A DNA stretch of 64,000 bases, from assembly GCA_017399685.1 (NCBI GenBank), contig JAFQBM010000027.1:45133-109132 (forward strand), written 5' to 3'. The first letter of the stretch is position 1; every line of letters starts with the position of its first letter. Below, piece by piece: positions 37,246-45,033 of the stretch. The position numbers and the translations under genes are program-made. Source of the DNA: Lachnospiraceae bacterium (GTDB lineage: Bacteria > Bacillota > Clostridia > Lachnospirales > Lachnospiraceae). The notes below the pieces were generated by a model, which made no database searches, was not told where the DNA came from, and saw only the letters and a program-made list of their open reading frames with translations.

Positions 37246-38466
37246 TTATTCTGCCATCTGATCGATACCATCGTACATCTTAAGCATCGGTGACATAACG
37301 GCTAATACTACGAAACCTACGATACCAGCAAGTAATACAATAATTATTGGTTCTAACGCTGCTGTAAGTTTTTCTGTCTGATTCTGTACTTCTTCATCGT
37401 AGAATACAGAAATCTTATCTAACATCTGTTCCAAGGAACCGGTTTCTTCACCGATTCGAGTCATATGTACTAACAATGGTGGGAATATACCCATATCTTT
37501 CAATGGTTTTGAAAGCGGAACACCTCTCGCAACCTGACTCTTCGCATCTAACAAACCATCTCGCACAACGTTATTCGTCATAACATTGGCTACGTTCTCT
37601 ATAGCATCAATCAATGGAATACCAGCTGCTAACAATGTACTAAGTGTACGAGAAAATCTAGCTGCTGAAGATTTAATCGTTAAATCACCAAACAACGGTA
37701 ACTTCAAACCTATCTGTGCACAAATCTTTGCACCAGAAGGAGTACTCTTAAATAACTTAAATGCTCCTACAATAGCAACAATCACTATCGCAATCAGCCA
37801 CCATTTTGCTTTTACGAAATTACTCATACTCACTAACATCTGAGTCGCCTTAGGTAAATCCATTTCCATATCAGCAAACATATCCGAAAAACTTGGTACT
37901 ACCAAAGTCAAAATAACGATTACTACTATAAACGCTACTGCAAGTACCATCGCTGGATAAATCATAGCCTTACTTATCATAGACTTTAATTTATGATCTT
38001 TTTCAAAGTGATCCGCCATACGTCTGAAAGCTGTTTCCAAACTACCGGAAGCTTCACCCGCTATCGTCATATTTACAAGCATCGTTGGAAAAATCTTCGG
38101 ATGCTGTTTCATAGCATTACCAAGGCTATCACCCTTTTCAACCGAAATCTGTACTGCTTTCAAAGCTTTCGCAAAATTCTTATTATCTGTCTGTTCCGAC
38201 AGCATATCCAACGCAGTAACTACTGTAACACCGGCTTCCAAAATACTTACAAACTGATTACAGAACATTGCAAGTTCGTGTGGTTTTACCATCTTACCGA
38301 TACTGATATTAATATCTTTATCAGCAAAACCCTGTTCTTTAATTTCGATTATGGTATAACCTTCTCTTCGTAACTTTTCGCTGGCCTGAGTCTCTGTCTT
38401 GGCTTCAATCGCACCTTTTTTCGCGGTGCCACTACTATCCAAAATCTTATATGCATATGTAGCCAT
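37246..38466 (-). CDS. pilC: Type IV pilus platform protein PilC
   Basis: Inner-membrane platform protein of the GspF family, 406 residues, normal length. Two GspF cytoplasmic domains (about residues 70-195 and 270-395) are separated and followed by membrane helices. Duplicated signatures SLETAFRRMADHFEKD and SLEQMLDKISVFYDEEV are both present. It couples the PilB and PilT motors to the pilin pool. GGAGGTAAGAGT precedes the ATG; the gene starts a transcript of its own from a good promoter at 38547-38575. Confidence 0.95.
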   Translation of the reverse strand: MATYAYKILDSSGTAKKGAIEAKTETQASEKLRREGYTIIEIKEQGFADKDINISIGKMVKPHELAMFCNQFVSILEAGVTVVTALDMLSEQTDNKNFAKALKAVQISVEKGDSLGNAMKQHPKIFPTMLVNMTIAGEASGSLETAFRRMADHFEKDHKLKSMISKAMIYPAMVLAVAFIVVIVILTLVVPSFSDMFADMEMDLPKATQMLVSMSNFVKAKWWLIAIVIVAIVGAFKLFKSTPSGAKICAQIGLKLPLFGDLTIKSSAARFSRTLSTLLAAGIPLIDAIENVANVMTNNVVRDGLLDAKSQVARGVPLSKPLKDMGIFPPLLVHMTRIGEETGSLEQMLDKISVFYDEEVQNQTEKLTAALEPIIIVLLAGIVGFVVLAVMSPMLKMYDGIDQMAE

Positions 38467-38546
38467 ACTCTTACCTCCAACTTATTCTATTCGTATTCAT
38501 AACCTGTTCAATTTATGAACAAATTATGAACTTTCCATCTGAACTA

Positions 38547-38575
38547 AATATATCACATTTCATTATTTCATGCAA
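38547..38575 (-). promoter_or_regulatory. Promoter of the pilC-pilA part of the pilus locus
   Basis: On the minus strand TTGCAT (38570-38575) lies 17 nt from TATATT (38547-38552). It leaves a leader of about 75 nt in which TTCATAA is repeated and GTTCA/TGAAC forms a dyad. The 228-bp gap 38467-38694 holds nothing else recognised. Confidence 0.65.
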
Positions 38576-38694
38576 GCATTATTCTTTTATTTTTGGATTT
38601 TTGTAATTTTTGCACAACATCACTTTACATTTGCTTACATTTCTTTACTGGTTCTTGTTATTTTGTCCAAAAGTATGAACAATCTGTTAACAAT

Positions 38695-39747
38695 TTATAA
38701 TTTCTTTCTAAGATAAGTAACATCCTGTGCGAATTCCAAAGCCACATCTCTTGTTATGGTTCCACGTTGATATAATTCCGCTAAGCTATCATCCATGGTA
38801 ATCATTCCAAGAGCTCTATTCGTTTGAATCGTAGACATAATCTGGTGTGTCTTTCCTTCACGAACCAAAGCACGAATCGCAGGATTACTGTGCATGATTT
38901 CAAATGCAGCCACACGTCCTCTTCCATCTGCTGTCGGAAGTAACTGTTGGGAAATAACCGCTTCCAATACCATAGCAAGCTGAATACGGATTTGCTGTTG
39001 CTGATGTGGTGGGAAAACGTCAATGACACGGTCGATGGTAGCTGCTGCACCAATGGTATGTAAAGTAGAGAAAACCAAGTGACCGGTTTCTGCTGCTGTT
39101 ACCGCGGTCGAAATCGTCTCAAGGTCACGCATTTCTCCTACCAGAATAACATCCGGATCTTCACGAAGTACTGCTTTTAGTGCATTTGCATAACACAAAG
39201 TATCTTGTCCAATTTCACGCTGATTTACAGTAGATTTCTTATGACGATGTAAATATTCGATAGGGTCTTCCATAGTCACAACATGGTCATAACGGTTACA
39301 ATTTACTTTATCAATCAAAGATGCCAAAGTAGTGGACTTACCAGAACCTGTTGGTCCTGTTACCAGTACCAGACCTCTTTTCTTCTTATATAATTCTACT
39401 ACATTTTCCGGTAATCCTAACTGCTCCGGTTGCGGAATCACCGAACTAATACGACGAAATACACAGGCAAGAGTGCCTTTCTGACTAAAGGTATTTACAC
39501 GGAAACGACAGTCTTCATCAATGGCATAGGAATAATCCACTTCACCTTTATCCTGTAGTATTTCTTTGTGTCTGGAATTCATAGTAGGAAGAATCAAATC
39601 CTTCGCCGTATCCGGCGTAATAACTTCTGTTCCAACACACTGCATGGTACCATTAATACGGAACTTTGGTGGTACACCTACGGACAAATGAATATCGGAA
39701 CATTTATTTTCAATAGATAATCTAAGTAAGTCGTTAATCGCAATCAT
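38695..39747 (-). CDS. pilT: Pilus retraction ATPase PilT
   Basis: Hexameric cytoplasmic ATPase that powers pilus disassembly, 350 residues. An N-terminal PAS-like domain is followed by Walker A GPTGSGKST near residue 132, the Asp box DHVVTMEDPIEY, Walker B DPDVILVGEMRD and the His box TGHLVFSTLHT. The retraction signature AIRALVREGKTHQI (normally AIRNLIRE) distinguishes it from PilB. Its presence implies retractile, possibly twitching, pili. AAGGAGAG precedes the ATG, and the pilB stop lies 28 bp upstream. Confidence 0.95.
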   Translation of the reverse strand: MIAINDLLRLSIENKCSDIHLSVGVPPKFRINGTMQCVGTEVITPDTAKDLILPTMNSRHKEILQDKGEVDYSYAIDEDCRFRVNTFSQKGTLACVFRRISSVIPQPEQLGLPENVVELYKKKRGLVLVTGPTGSGKSTTLASLIDKVNCNRYDHVVTMEDPIEYLHRHKKSTVNQREIGQDTLCYANALKAVLREDPDVILVGEMRDLETISTAVTAAETGHLVFSTLHTIGAAATIDRVIDVFPPHQQQQIRIQLAMVLEAVISQQLLPTADGRGRVAAFEIMHSNPAIRALVREGKTHQIMSTIQTNRALGMITMDDSLAELYQRGTITRDVALEFAQDVTYLRKKL

Positions 39748-39775
39748 ATTCTCTCTCCTTTTTCCTCATATCGTT

Positions 39776-41539
39776 CTATGCTGTTTCATTTTTATCAGAT
39801 TCTTCATCCTCAGTATTGACCTCTTCAATAAAGTCTGAAGTATCGTATACAATCTTATACATTTCCGAAATAGAAGTTACACCTTTTACTACCAGTTCAG
39901 AAGCACTCATACGAAGTGTCTTCATACCTTCTGATAATGCCACATCTTCGATTTGATCTGCATTTCCACCTTTACCGATAATTCTCTTAATTCCATGGCT
40001 AATCGGCATAATTTCATATACACCAATACGTCCTGCATAGCCGGTTCCATTACAAACAGGACATCCTGCCGGAAAACTAATCTTAAGCGGCTGTTCTAAA
40101 GGATAGCCCAATGCTTTCTTTTCTTCCTCTTCCGCTTCCCTGGTTGTCTTACAGGTGCATAATCTACGTACCAGACGCTGTGCGATAACTCCACATAAGG
40201 CATCACCTAACAAATAACTTTCCAGTCCCATATCTTCCAATCTGGTAATGGCACTGGCAGCACTATTGGTATGTAGGGTACTAACAACCAAGTGACCTGT
40301 GATAGATGCAGTAACGGCAATGTCTGCTGTTTCGTTATCACGAATTTCTCCGATCATAATGATATCCGGATCCTGACGCAAGATAGAACGAAGTGCCGAA
40401 GCAAAGGTAAGTCCTGCTTTATTATTTACCTGAACCTGATTGATTCCATCGATATTCGCTTCCACCGGGTCTTCAACAGTGATAATATTTACATCTTCCT
40501 GATTTAACTCAGACAAAGAAGTATACAAGGTAGTTGATTTACCGGAACCTGTAGGTCCTGTTACCAGAATAATTCCGTGAGGATTGCTTAAGATACCATC
40601 GAATTTTACCAAATCTTCCGGTGAAAGACCAAGTGCACTTTTCGGCTTGGTAAGTCCTTCCTTCGAGGTAAGACGCATTACTGTCTTCTCGCCATATACA
40701 GTAGGAAGGATGGAAACACGGACGTCAAATTCCCGTCGATCAACCATAATGGTAATACGACCATCCTGCGGCTTTCTCTTTTCTGCAATATCCATACCAC
40801 CAATAATCTTAATACGGGCACTGATAGCAGGAAGCAAGCTGTAATCGTAGGTCATTACTTCTTTCAAAACACCATCAATTCGATAACGAACGCGAACCTT
40901 AGATTCCATAGGTTCAATATGAATATCGGAAGCTCTCTGCTTAACACCGTTCTCCATAATCTGTTTTACCAATAATACGATTGGAGAATTCTCAACTTCA
41001 TTATCAATCTGCTTTTCATCTTCTTCATTAATACCGTTATCCATCATTTCTGCACGATAACGTTCCGCAACTTCCATTGCCTGCTGATTCGAATAATAAC
41101 GGTCAATCATTTTTTGAATATCGTCATCGTCTGCAAGCATCGGTTCTACCTGATAACCGGTAGCAATCTGAATGGTATCCAGTGCATCCAGATTCATCGG
41201 ATCTGAAGTAGCTACTTTTAATACATTCGGATTATATTCATCAAAACCTAACGGTATGGCACGATACTGTGTAACAAGGTTTTCGGAAATCAGTCTGGTA
41301 ATGGAATCATCCAACTTACACTGTAATAATTCAATGTATTCAATCCCCAACTGCTGGGTCAATGTGGCATTTAATAATTCTTTACTTATTAATCCTGTTT
41401 CTACCAATGCCTGTCCCAACTTTAATCCATGTTCTCTCTGATAAGCAATGGCTTGTTTTAATTCATCATCTGTAATGGCACCTGCAGCTACAAACAAATC
41501 ACCCAGTCGAATTTTTCTTCGATCAAAGCCAAATCCCAT
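39776..41539 (-). CDS. pilB: Pilus extension ATPase PilB with MshEN domain
   Basis: Hexameric ATPase that polymerises pilin. The N-terminal MshEN region has two tandem 24-residue motifs, RLGDLFVAAGAITDDEL and KLGQALVETGLISKELL, each ending in Q, of the type that binds cyclic-di-GMP in MshE. The ATPase core has Walker A GPTGSGKST near residue 325, ITVEDPVE, DIIMIGEIRD and a tetra-Cys zinc site (CTC, later CPVC). The ATG at 41539 follows AAGGTG by 5 nt; one 15 nt earlier has no ribosome site. Confidence 0.95.
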   Translation of the reverse strand: MGFGFDRRKIRLGDLFVAAGAITDDELKQAIAYQREHGLKLGQALVETGLISKELLNATLTQQLGIEYIELLQCKLDDSITRLISENLVTQYRAIPLGFDEYNPNVLKVATSDPMNLDALDTIQIATGYQVEPMLADDDDIQKMIDRYYSNQQAMEVAERYRAEMMDNGINEEDEKQIDNEVENSPIVLLVKQIMENGVKQRASDIHIEPMESKVRVRYRIDGVLKEVMTYDYSLLPAISARIKIIGGMDIAEKRKPQDGRITIMVDRREFDVRVSILPTVYGEKTVMRLTSKEGLTKPKSALGLSPEDLVKFDGILSNPHGIILVTGPTGSGKSTTLYTSLSELNQEDVNIITVEDPVEANIDGINQVQVNNKAGLTFASALRSILRQDPDIIMIGEIRDNETADIAVTASITGHLVVSTLHTNSAASAITRLEDMGLESYLLGDALCGVIAQRLVRRLCTCKTTREAEEEEKKALGYPLEQPLKISFPAGCPVCNGTGYAGRIGVYEIMPISHGIKRIIGKGGNADQIEDVALSEGMKTLRMSASELVVKGVTSISEMYKIVYDTSDFIEEVNTEDEESDKNETA

Positions 41540-41622
41540 ATTAACACCTTGCATGATACTGCGAATCTAATTCCCAGTAAGCATTATCCTTTCCCTTTTA
41601 TTTTCCTTTCATATGTAAAATA

Positions 41623-41671
41623 CGAAACCTTAAAGCTTCTATATCCTGTCATATTCATCTTCAAGGTTTCG
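41623..41671 (-). terminator. Stem-loop between the sigma factor gene and pilB
   Basis: CGAAACCTT (41623-41631) pairs with AAGGTTTCG (41663-41671) around a 31-nt loop, followed on the minus strand by TATTTTA. It may partly terminate the sigma-factor transcript. No convincing pilB promoter was found, so read-through may feed the pilus locus. Confidence 0.5.
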
Positions 41672-41687
41672 GCAATTATCGTATTTC

Positions 41688-42311
41688 TTATTCTTCCATC
41701 TTATGTCTTAAGGTAAGCAATGCTTTCTTTTCAATTCTTGACACATAGGAACGGGATATTCCAAGTAAATTGGCAACCTGTTTTTGTGTCATGGGATTCC
41801 TTCCGTATAATCCATACCGAAGAACAATCACCTGCTTACTTTTGTCATCTGGAAGACGATTCAATACCTCATATAATTGTACCACATTATCAGATAAAAT
41901 TAAAACATTTAATGTATTTTCGTCATTATTACCAATAACATCTAGCAAACTTATCTCATTGCCTTCTTTGTCTGTCCCTATGGATTCATAAATAGAGACT
42001 TCTTTCGCCTTTTTCTTTTCCAGACGTATATTCATCAGCAATTCATTTTCTATGCATTTTGCCGCATAGGTAACCAGTCTGTTCCCTTTGGTCTCATCGA
42101 AAGAATTTACTCCTTTGATTAACCCTATGGTTCCAATAGAAATCAATTCTTCCAGTTCCCGGTCATTTTGATGGTACTTTTTCACAATATGTGCTACCAG
42201 ACGCATATTATGCTCTATCAGCACATCTTTTGCCTTTTTATCCCCTTCACGAAACTTACTGATATAGTATGCTTCTTCTTCTTTTGTTAAGGGTGGCAAA
42301 AAGGTTTTCAA
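41688..42311 (-). CDS. sigK: SigK-like sporulation-type sigma factor without pro-sequence
   Basis: Sigma-70 family protein of about 207 residues. Region 2 reads IEHNMRLVAHIVKKY and LISIGTIGLIKGV; region 4 ends GISRSYVSRIEKKALL. FLPPLTKEEE at the start and TDKEGNEISLLDV match Bacillus sigma-K, the late mother-cell factor. The 20-residue membrane pro-sequence of Bacillus is absent, as in C. difficile. The chosen TTG follows AGAGGTG by 6 nt; a GTG 9 nt earlier overlaps that site. It sits directly upstream of pilB on the same strand. Confidence 0.8.
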   Translation of the reverse strand: MKTFLPPLTKEEEAYYISKFREGDKKAKDVLIEHNMRLVAHIVKKYHQNDRELEELISIGTIGLIKGVNSFDETKGNRLVTYAAKCIENELLMNIRLEKKKAKEVSIYESIGTDKEGNEISLLDVIGNNDENTLNVLILSDNVVQLYEVLNRLPDDKSKQVIVLRYGLYGRNPMTQKQVANLLGISRSYVSRIEKKALLTLRHKMEE

Positions 42312-42373
42312 AAAAAGCACCTCTTAACATCTTTACTATATACTATGAATTTTTTAAGAAAAAAGTGCCTTTC

Positions 42374-43597
42374 CTATTCTTCTTTTCGGCGTAGAATATA
42401 TCCCTTTGGAAGTTCTTTTTTCAAATCCACCCAAATCATCTGTTTTGGATGTGGTGCACTTTCCATCGGATTTCCTTCCTCATCTTGAATAGAGTGTACC
42501 ATAAGCAATTCATTGCTTCCATCCGGGTTCATTACCTCTATCTCTTCTCCTACGGAGAATTTATTTCTTTGGGTAAGTTTTATCTTTCCATCCCTGCACT
42601 CTTCTACCATTCCAATATAAGTATATTCTTTTACATAAGTATTAGAATCATAAATTTGTGTATTTTCATCCGGTTTTTGAAAATAAAATCCGGTGGTAAA
42701 CTGACGGTAGGTACATTTTGCGATTTCTTCTTTATAATAGTCCATATTAGAACGATAATGTTCTTCACTGACAAAAAAATCATCAATGGCTTTCCGATAG
42801 GTTCTGGCTACAGTTGCCACATAGAGGGCAGTCTTCATTCTTCCTTCTATTTTCAAACTGTCAATGCCGGCATCTATGATTTCCGGTATATATTCTATCA
42901 TACATAAATCTTTTGAATTGAAAATATAGGTTCCTCTTTCATTTTCTTCTATCGGAAGATATTCTCCCGGACGACTTTCTTCCATGACAGCATATTTCCA
43001 TCTGCAAGGATGCGTACATGCTCCACGATTTGCATCTCTTCCGGTAAAATAATTACTTAAGAGACACCTTCCGGAATAGGAGATACACATAGCACCGTGA
43101 ATAAAGGATTCAATCTCCAATTCATCCGGAATGTTGCGTCTAATTTCTTTGATTTCTTTTAGTGACAGTTCTCTGGCACTGACTACTCTGGTAGCTCCCA
43201 GACTATGCCAGAACAAATACGTACCATAATTGGTATTGTTCGCCTGGGTACTGATATGAATGTCAATTTCAGGAACTTCTTCCTTCGCTATGGTGAAAAT
43301 CGCAGGGTCTGAAATAATCAAGGCATCCGGTTTGATTTCCTTTAATTCTTTCATATATTCCCGTACTTCTTCTAAATCCTCATTATGTGCTACGATATTA
43401 GCTGTAACATAAACTTTCACACCATGTTCGTGGGCAAATTCCAGTCCTTTTATCATATCTTCTTTGGAGAAGTTTTTCGCTTTGGCACGAAGTCCAAACA
43501 TTTCTCCTCCTATATAAACAGCATCTGCTCCATAAAGCACCGCCGTCTTTAACACTTCCAAGCTTCCGGCAGGTATTAATAATTCCGGCTTTCGCAT
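42374..43597 (-). CDS. trhP: U32-family protein, TrhP-type tRNA U34 hydroxylation
   Basis: Peptidase U32-family protein of 407 residues. Members TrhP (YegQ, YrrN/YrrO) are needed for prephenate-dependent hydroxylation of U34 in tRNA. The family core is visible: LLIPAGSLEVLKTAVLYGADAVYIGG, the IHGAMCISYSGRCLLS cysteines and the CTHPCRW pair with a later IEGRMK. It lies just after trmR, whose product methylates the same hydroxyuridine, as in Bacillus. The ATG follows AAAGGTGG by 8 nt; a GTG 12 nt earlier falls in that site. Confidence 0.87.
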   Translation of the reverse strand: MRKPELLIPAGSLEVLKTAVLYGADAVYIGGEMFGLRAKAKNFSKEDMIKGLEFAHEHGVKVYVTANIVAHNEDLEEVREYMKELKEIKPDALIISDPAIFTIAKEEVPEIDIHISTQANNTNYGTYLFWHSLGATRVVSARELSLKEIKEIRRNIPDELEIESFIHGAMCISYSGRCLLSNYFTGRDANRGACTHPCRWKYAVMEESRPGEYLPIEENERGTYIFNSKDLCMIEYIPEIIDAGIDSLKIEGRMKTALYVATVARTYRKAIDDFFVSEEHYRSNMDYYKEEIAKCTYRQFTTGFYFQKPDENTQIYDSNTYVKEYTYIGMVEECRDGKIKLTQRNKFSVGEEIEVMNPDGSNELLMVHSIQDEEGNPMESAPHPKQMIWVDLKKELPKGYILRRKEE

Positions 43598-43619
43598 ACC
43601 TGGTTCCACCTTTCTATCA

Positions 43620-44261
43620 TTATAGTAAACAGCTAATGGTTACACCATCCCCCAAAGGAAGAATCACGGTAGACAATTCTTCCATATGAGTAATGGTATA
43701 CAGATATTCTCTCATTCTGCTGTGAATGGTTCTGTTTCTTCTGGTTACTGCATACCTTGATTTTACCAATTCTCCCTCTTGCAGAGCATTATCAGAAACA
43801 AGCAGTCCCTCTTTATTTAAAAGTCTTAATATATCCGGAAGGAAATTAATATACTGTCCTTTGGCAGCATCCATAAATATAAAGTCGTAGGATTCATCCA
43901 GTTCCTTTAATATCTCTATGGCATCTCCTTCTAAAAGAGTGATACATTGTCTTTCATCTGCTTTTTTAAAGTTTTCTTTTGCTTTTTCAATGCGGGGTTC
44001 ATAACGTTCTATGGTCGTAATGGTTGCCCCCGGTTCAAGATATCTGCTCATAAAGAGAGCAGAAAAGCCTACTGCAGTTCCTACTTCCAAAATCTTTTTC
44101 GGTTTCTTTATCTGTAACAATACTTTTAACAGATTTTTCATTTCGGTTCGGATAATAGGAACCTGCTGTTTTCTGGCTTCTTTTTCTATCTCATATAATA
44201 CAGGGTCTTCTGGCAAATTCAAAGAATTAATGTATTCTGTAATGGAAGGATTGGTAATCAT
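43620..44261 (-). CDS. trmR: tRNA 5-hydroxyuridine methyltransferase (TrmR)
   Basis: S-adenosylmethionine-dependent O-methyltransferase of the YrrM family (213 residues) that converts 5-hydroxyuridine at the wobble position to 5-methoxyuridine. The Rossmann fold is visible: motif I LEVGTAVGFSALFMS, acidic ITTIERYEPR and DFIFMDAAKGQY with the metal-site Asp. The start overlaps the end of the MltG-like gene by 4 bp (ATGA), so translation is coupled. The U32 gene next to it supplies the substrate modification. Confidence 0.9.
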   Translation of the reverse strand: MITNPSITEYINSLNLPEDPVLYEIEKEARKQQVPIIRTEMKNLLKVLLQIKKPKKILEVGTAVGFSALFMSRYLEPGATITTIERYEPRIEKAKENFKKADERQCITLLEGDAIEILKELDESYDFIFMDAAKGQYINFLPDILRLLNKEGLLVSDNALQEGELVKSRYAVTRRNRTIHSRMREYLYTITHMEELSTVILPLGDGVTISCLL

Positions 44262-44662
44262 GACTCCTCCTCTTGCTCCGTATTGCTTAATACTTCGTAA
44301 ATTTCATCCAGTGTCATGGATGGTTTTAATACATAGGTTCCCGGAATTACAGTCGCTTTCGTAAGCTTTGCCCGGACAAACGCCACATACTTATTTTCCA
44401 CCACACCTTTTTCTTCCAATAATGTTGCTACTTCCATACTGCTTGCACCGGAATCAATGGTAACCGCAATGTCCGCGCTGTCATTTATATTATATGCTGT
44501 ATCAGAAAATACATCATAACTGAAATGATATGCAAAATAAAACGCCTGCACCAGCAAAATAAGTATGATTACATTAATTCCAAACCCTATACTTAATTGC
44601 AGCGTATTGTACAACTGCTGCTGTTTGTTCTTTTTACTTTTCTTTTTGGCATTCTTTGCCAT
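44258..44662 (-). CDS. Short MltG (YceG)-like membrane protein without catalytic domain
   Basis: 134-residue protein: basic cytoplasmic tail (KKKSKKNKQQQ), one helix (FGINVIILILLVQAFYFAYH) and a LysM-like domain (VTIDSGASSMEVATLLEEKGVVEN to the end). This is the N-terminal architecture of MltG, but the YceG transglycosylase domain that should follow is absent. The position before trmR equals that of yrrL (mltG) in Bacillus. The frame is intact with GGTGGAG upstream, so it looks like a stable short form rather than decay. Confidence 0.75.
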   Translation of the reverse strand: MAKNAKKKSKKNKQQQLYNTLQLSIGFGINVIILILLVQAFYFAYHFSYDVFSDTAYNINDSADIAVTIDSGASSMEVATLLEEKGVVENKYVAFVRAKLTKATVIPGTYVLKPSMTLDEIYEVLSNTEQEEES

Positions 44663-44672
44663 CTTACTCCAC

Positions 44673-45017
44673 CTACTTTTCCAAAAAACCTAGTTCAAAA
44701 TCTAATCCATCTGATAAAGAAGAATATACTTCCTGCATCATTTTACATAGACGTTGTTCTGCCATCAAAAACTCATTTACAATAGGCATTTTCATAATTG
44801 CACTGAATTCCGAATTTAACCGTTCAATTTCCTCAAACATATTGCCTATGTCAGAACGGCTTTGTAATTCAAAATTACGTTTCCGCAACTCTTGAACCCG
44901 GTCAAACAATTGCATATCTTTTTTCAGATTTTGGCGGATTCTTTGATATTGGTTATATTCATTGCTTTTTTTTATTGCTTTTGCTAATTCTTTTGTCTGG
45001 AATACAATATCTTTCAC
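44673..45017 (-). CDS. YlbF/YmcA family protein
   Basis: All-helical protein of about 114 residues with the YlbF/YmcA fold (LAKAIKKSNEYNQYQRIRQNL near the N-terminus, then long helices and a conserved end helix). In Bacillus, YlbF, YmcA and YaaT form a complex that steers RNase Y cleavage. Here the gene follows the RNase J gene by 16 bp, so a role in RNA processing is attractive. A GTG following AGAGGTG by 6 nt is chosen; a TTG one codon earlier is possible. Confidence 0.83.
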   Translation of the reverse strand: MKDIVFQTKELAKAIKKSNEYNQYQRIRQNLKKDMQLFDRVQELRKRNFELQSRSDIGNMFEEIERLNSEFSAIMKMPIVNEFLMAEQRLCKMMQEVYSSLSDGLDFELGFLEK

Positions 45018-45033
45018 CAATTACACCTCTTTT

